Origin: Chloroflexota bacterium
GTDB taxonomy: Bacteria > Chloroflexota > Dehalococcoidia > GIF9 > UBA5629
Length of the DNA stretch: 7,169 nucleotides
Direction of reading: 5' to 3'
NCBI GenBank assembly: GCA_026389635.1
Contig: JAPLHM010000271.1
Coordinates: forward strand, 1 to 7,169
The translations under genes were made by a program, and so were the position numbers. This document shows positions 5,538-7,169 of the stretch, piece after piece (position 1 is the stretch's first letter; each line of letters starts with the position of its first letter). The notes beneath the pieces are model-generated. The model searched no databases and had not been told where the DNA came from. It was given only the letters and a program-made list of their open reading frames with translations.

Positions 5538-6584
5538 ATGAAAAAGATATTGCTGGGCATGTCCACGGCTGATTTGAAGCTACTGGCCGCGGAACTGGGC
5601 GAAAAGGAGTTTCGCGGAAAGCAGGTGGCCGACTGGCTCTACCGGCATGGATGCCGTGAGATAAGCGGGATGGCCAACCTGCCGGTCGCCTTTAAGTCGA
5701 AGCTGGAAGCGGTGTATGAAATAGGGCGGTCTCAGTTGCAAAAAAACAATATGGGCAAAGATGGCACCTTCAAGCTGCTGCTGCGGCCTTACTATGGCGA
5801 ACTGGTGGAGACGGTGGGCATGCCCTACGATGAACGCTTCTCCTGCTGCGTGTCCACGCAGATCGGCTGCCCGGTCGGTTGCGCCTTCTGCGCCACGGGC
5901 AGCGGCGGGTTCAAGCGTAACCTCGCCGCCGGGGAGATGATCGACCAGGTGCTGACCGTGGCAGAGGTCGCCATCAAGGAGAAATTGCTGGCCCCTGATG
6001 GCAGGGTCAGCCATGTCGTCTTTATGGGTATGGGCGAGCCCTTGCTCAACTACGAGGCGACCCTGGCAGCGGTGCGCCTGATTAACCATGAACTCAAGAT
6101 CGGTATGCGTAATATAACCATAAGCACCATAGGCTATGTCCCGGGGATCTACAGGCTGGCCGCTGACCGCCTTCAACTTACGCTGGCGGTCTCGCTGCAC
6201 GCCGCCGATGACGCGCTGCGCCGCAAGCTGGTGCCAGGCATGTCGCGCTACTTGCTGAAGGATATTCTGTCCGCCTGCCAGCATTACTATAGCCACACCG
6301 GCCGGCGCGTAACATTCGAATACTGCCTGCTGAAAGGGGTCAACGACAGCCAGGCTGAAGCAGCCTCCCTGGCGTCACTGCTTAAAGGGCTGAACTGTCA
6401 TGTCAACCTCATACCCTTTAACGAGGTCCTGCACAGTAATTTCAGGTGTCCGGAACCGGCCGGCGTTATGGCTTTTCGGCGGGTGATGGAGGAGGCCGGC
6501 ATAACGGTGACCCAGCGAGAGCAGAGGGGCGCCGGCATACAGGCAGGCTGCGGGCAGTTGCGCCGGCAGCCGGGCTCCGGTTAA
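5538..6584 (+). CDS. rlmN: Dual-specificity RNA methyltransferase RlmN
   Basis: Radical SAM enzyme that methylates C2 of A2503 in 23S rRNA and of A37 in some tRNAs. Numbered from ATG 5538 it has 348 residues, normal for the family, and opens MKKILLGMS as relatives do. An open extension to TTG 5517 adds seven unsupported residues. Motifs: the cluster-binding CPVGCAFC (Cys111, 115, 118), the resolving Cys104 in CVSTQIGC, GMGEP at 164-168, the SAM-binding SLHAADD region, and the methyl-carrying Cys338 in AGCGQL. The usual RGDDIDAACGQL here reads RGAGIQAGCGQL, so acidic residues near the methylated Cys are lost while the Cys is kept. The gene is divergent from the toxin-antitoxin operon and G+C-rich like the GRE genes. 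No clear terminator follows. Cfr, the C8-methylating relative, is less likely given the overall RlmN-like pattern, but a tree would be needed to exclude it. Confidence 0.95.
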   Translation: MKKILLGMSTADLKLLAAELGEKEFRGKQVADWLYRHGCREISGMANLPVAFKSKLEAVYEIGRSQLQKNNMGKDGTFKLLLRPYYGELVETVGMPYDERFSCCVSTQIGCPVGCAFCATGSGGFKRNLAAGEMIDQVLTVAEVAIKEKLLAPDGRVSHVVFMGMGEPLLNYEATLAAVRLINHELKIGMRNITISTIGYVPGIYRLAADRLQLTLAVSLHAADDALRRKLVPGMSRYLLKDILSACQHYYSHTGRRVTFEYCLLKGVNDSQAEAASLASLLKGLNCHVNLIPFNEVLHSNFRCPEPAGVMAFRRVMEEAGITVTQREQRGAGIQAGCGQLRRQPGSG

Positions 6585-6632
6585 GAGGGTATACGACTGA
6601 GAGGAAGTGTCGGCGGGGTCTCCCTATCTAAC

Positions 6633-6660
6633 TTGACTTTACGAGTCACTATGATACAAT
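6633..6660 (+). promoter_or_regulatory. Sigma-70 promoter of the acyl-CoA ligase gene
   Basis: TTGACT (6633-6638, five of six) is followed by a 16-base spacer and TACAAT (6655-6660, five of six). Transcription would begin near 6667, about 65 bases before the ATG. The presence of its own promoter argues that the ligase is not simply co-transcribed with rlmN. Confidence 0.65.
6634..6648. promoter_or_regulatory. Inverted repeat TGACT-N5-AGTCA over the -35
   Basis: Five-base perfect arms (6634-6638 and 6644-6648) overlap the -35 hexamer. The core TGAC/GTCA resembles the half-sites of the adjacent 16-base palindrome, so it may be a second, weaker site for the same regulator. Confidence 0.3.
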
Positions 6661-6673
6661 TGACCGGTCAATT
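6658..6673. promoter_or_regulatory. Perfect 16-base palindrome over -10/+1, likely operator
   Basis: AATTGACCGGTCAATT is a perfect palindrome beginning inside the -10 hexamer and covering the predicted start of transcription, so a bound dimer would block RNA polymerase. Perfect palindromes with a GACCGGTC core are common for TetR-family repressors, and such regulators often control acyl-CoA metabolism. The identity of the regulator is inference. Confidence 0.6.
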
Positions 6674-6731
6674 AACGATTGAAATATGCACAGGCGGCAT
6701 GGCGCCCGGTGATTGGACGAACGGAGCCTAA

Positions 6732-7169
6732 ATGGATAACTATCCCTGGTTGAAGAATTATGATGAAGGTGTGCCCCGCACACTCGAGCCGTATCCCCAA
6801 ACGACCATGATCGAGGTCGTCGATCGGTCTGCCAAAGCTAAACCCTACCGCGCCATGTTCTATTTCAAGGGCGCCAGGCTATTATATGATGACTTCGTGC
6901 ATCAGAGCGATGCGCTGGCTGCCGGCCTGGTTGCACTGGGCGTAAAAAGGGGAGACCGCGTGGCGCTACTCCTGCCTAATACACCGCAGATGGTGCTCTC
7001 ATTCCACGCCATCTGGAAGGCAGGCGCGGTAGCGGTACCCATCAACCCTCTTTACACGGAACGGGAACTGGAACACGCGTTGACCGAGGTGGATGCCGCT
7101 GCCGTGATAGTGCTTAACCCGTTTTACCAGGCCGTTAAAAACATCCAGGCCAGGATGACTATGGGGTTT
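6732..7169 (+). CDS. Long-chain acyl-CoA ligase (FadD-like), 3' end cut by window
   Basis: Start of an AMP-forming acyl-CoA synthetase, which activates a carboxylic acid through an acyl-adenylate to its CoA thioester in the cytoplasm or at the inner membrane face. 146 codons are open to the last base. The opening PWLKNYDEGVPRTLEPYP is the usual N-terminus of FadD-type ligases. The first ANL subdomain follows, with LAAGLVALGVKRGDRVALLLPN (63-83, the conserved GDRV block), FHAIWKAGAVAVPINPLYT (91-109) and the start of the next strand (AAVIV). The AMP-binding P-loop and later motifs lie beyond the window, so activity and chain-length preference cannot be judged. ATG 6732 has GGAG (6723-6726) five bases upstream. 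The gene has its own palindrome-bearing promoter, suggesting repression relieved by a substrate or acyl-CoA. Confidence 0.9.
   Translation, partial: MDNYPWLKNYDEGVPRTLEPYPQTTMIEVVDRSAKAKPYRAMFYFKGARLLYDDFVHQSDALAAGLVALGVKRGDRVALLLPNTPQMVLSFHAIWKAGAVAVPINPLYTERELEHALTEVDAAAVIVLNPFYQAVKNIQARMTMGF

Noticed and set aside
5580..6296. 238-codon open frame on the minus strand within rlmN
   Set aside because: It is antisense to conserved RlmN motifs and its composition (His, Gln, Arg-rich) is typical of a shadow frame.

Overview
The window looks like part of a chromosome from a strictly anaerobic bacterium. The evidence is a glycyl radical enzyme (GRE) with its radical-SAM activase, enzymes that work only without oxygen. 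The metabolic genes are G+C-rich (sampled 60-base lines of about 58-63% G+C), and an acyl-CoA ligase of the FadD type begins at the right edge. The style recalls sediment or groundwater Chloroflexota such as Dehalococcoidia, but that is an impression and the window holds no taxonomic marker that settles it.

Layout. (1) Bases 3-2938, plus strand: a two-gene operon of a GRE (5' end cut by the window edge) and its activating enzyme, overlapping by 10 bases. The GRE has the C-terminal glycyl-radical motif and a catalytic cysteine, but the Glu normally two residues after that Cys is Val, so the chemistry is not obviously that of the diol, choline or hydroxyproline dehydratase group. (2) Bases 2939-3281: a convergent intergenic region rich in hairpins, with two mutually exclusive stems and a doubtful 33-codon ORF. 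(3) Bases 3282-5326, minus strand: an AbiE-type toxin-antitoxin operon with an ATGA overlap, preceded by a near-consensus sigma-70 promoter and a 10-base inverted repeat that could be its operator. The AbiEii-like nucleotidyltransferase toxin carries an extra C-terminal WYL-like domain. Parts of this block are lower in G+C (about 42-52% in sampled lines), consistent with an acquired defence island. (4) Bases 5538-6584, plus strand: rlmN, the 23S rRNA A2503 and tRNA A37 C2-methyltransferase. (5) Bases 6585-6731: a promoter with a perfect 16-base palindrome over the -10/+1 region, then the start of a FadD-like acyl-CoA ligase that runs off the right edge.

How the parts work together. The activase should install the glycyl radical on the neighbouring GRE. 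The antitoxin should repress its own operon and neutralise the toxin. rlmN is a housekeeping gene. The ligase appears to be separately controlled by a palindrome-binding repressor, plausibly of the TetR type. The two points most worth pursuing are the GRE with an altered catalytic loop and the toxin-WYL fusion.
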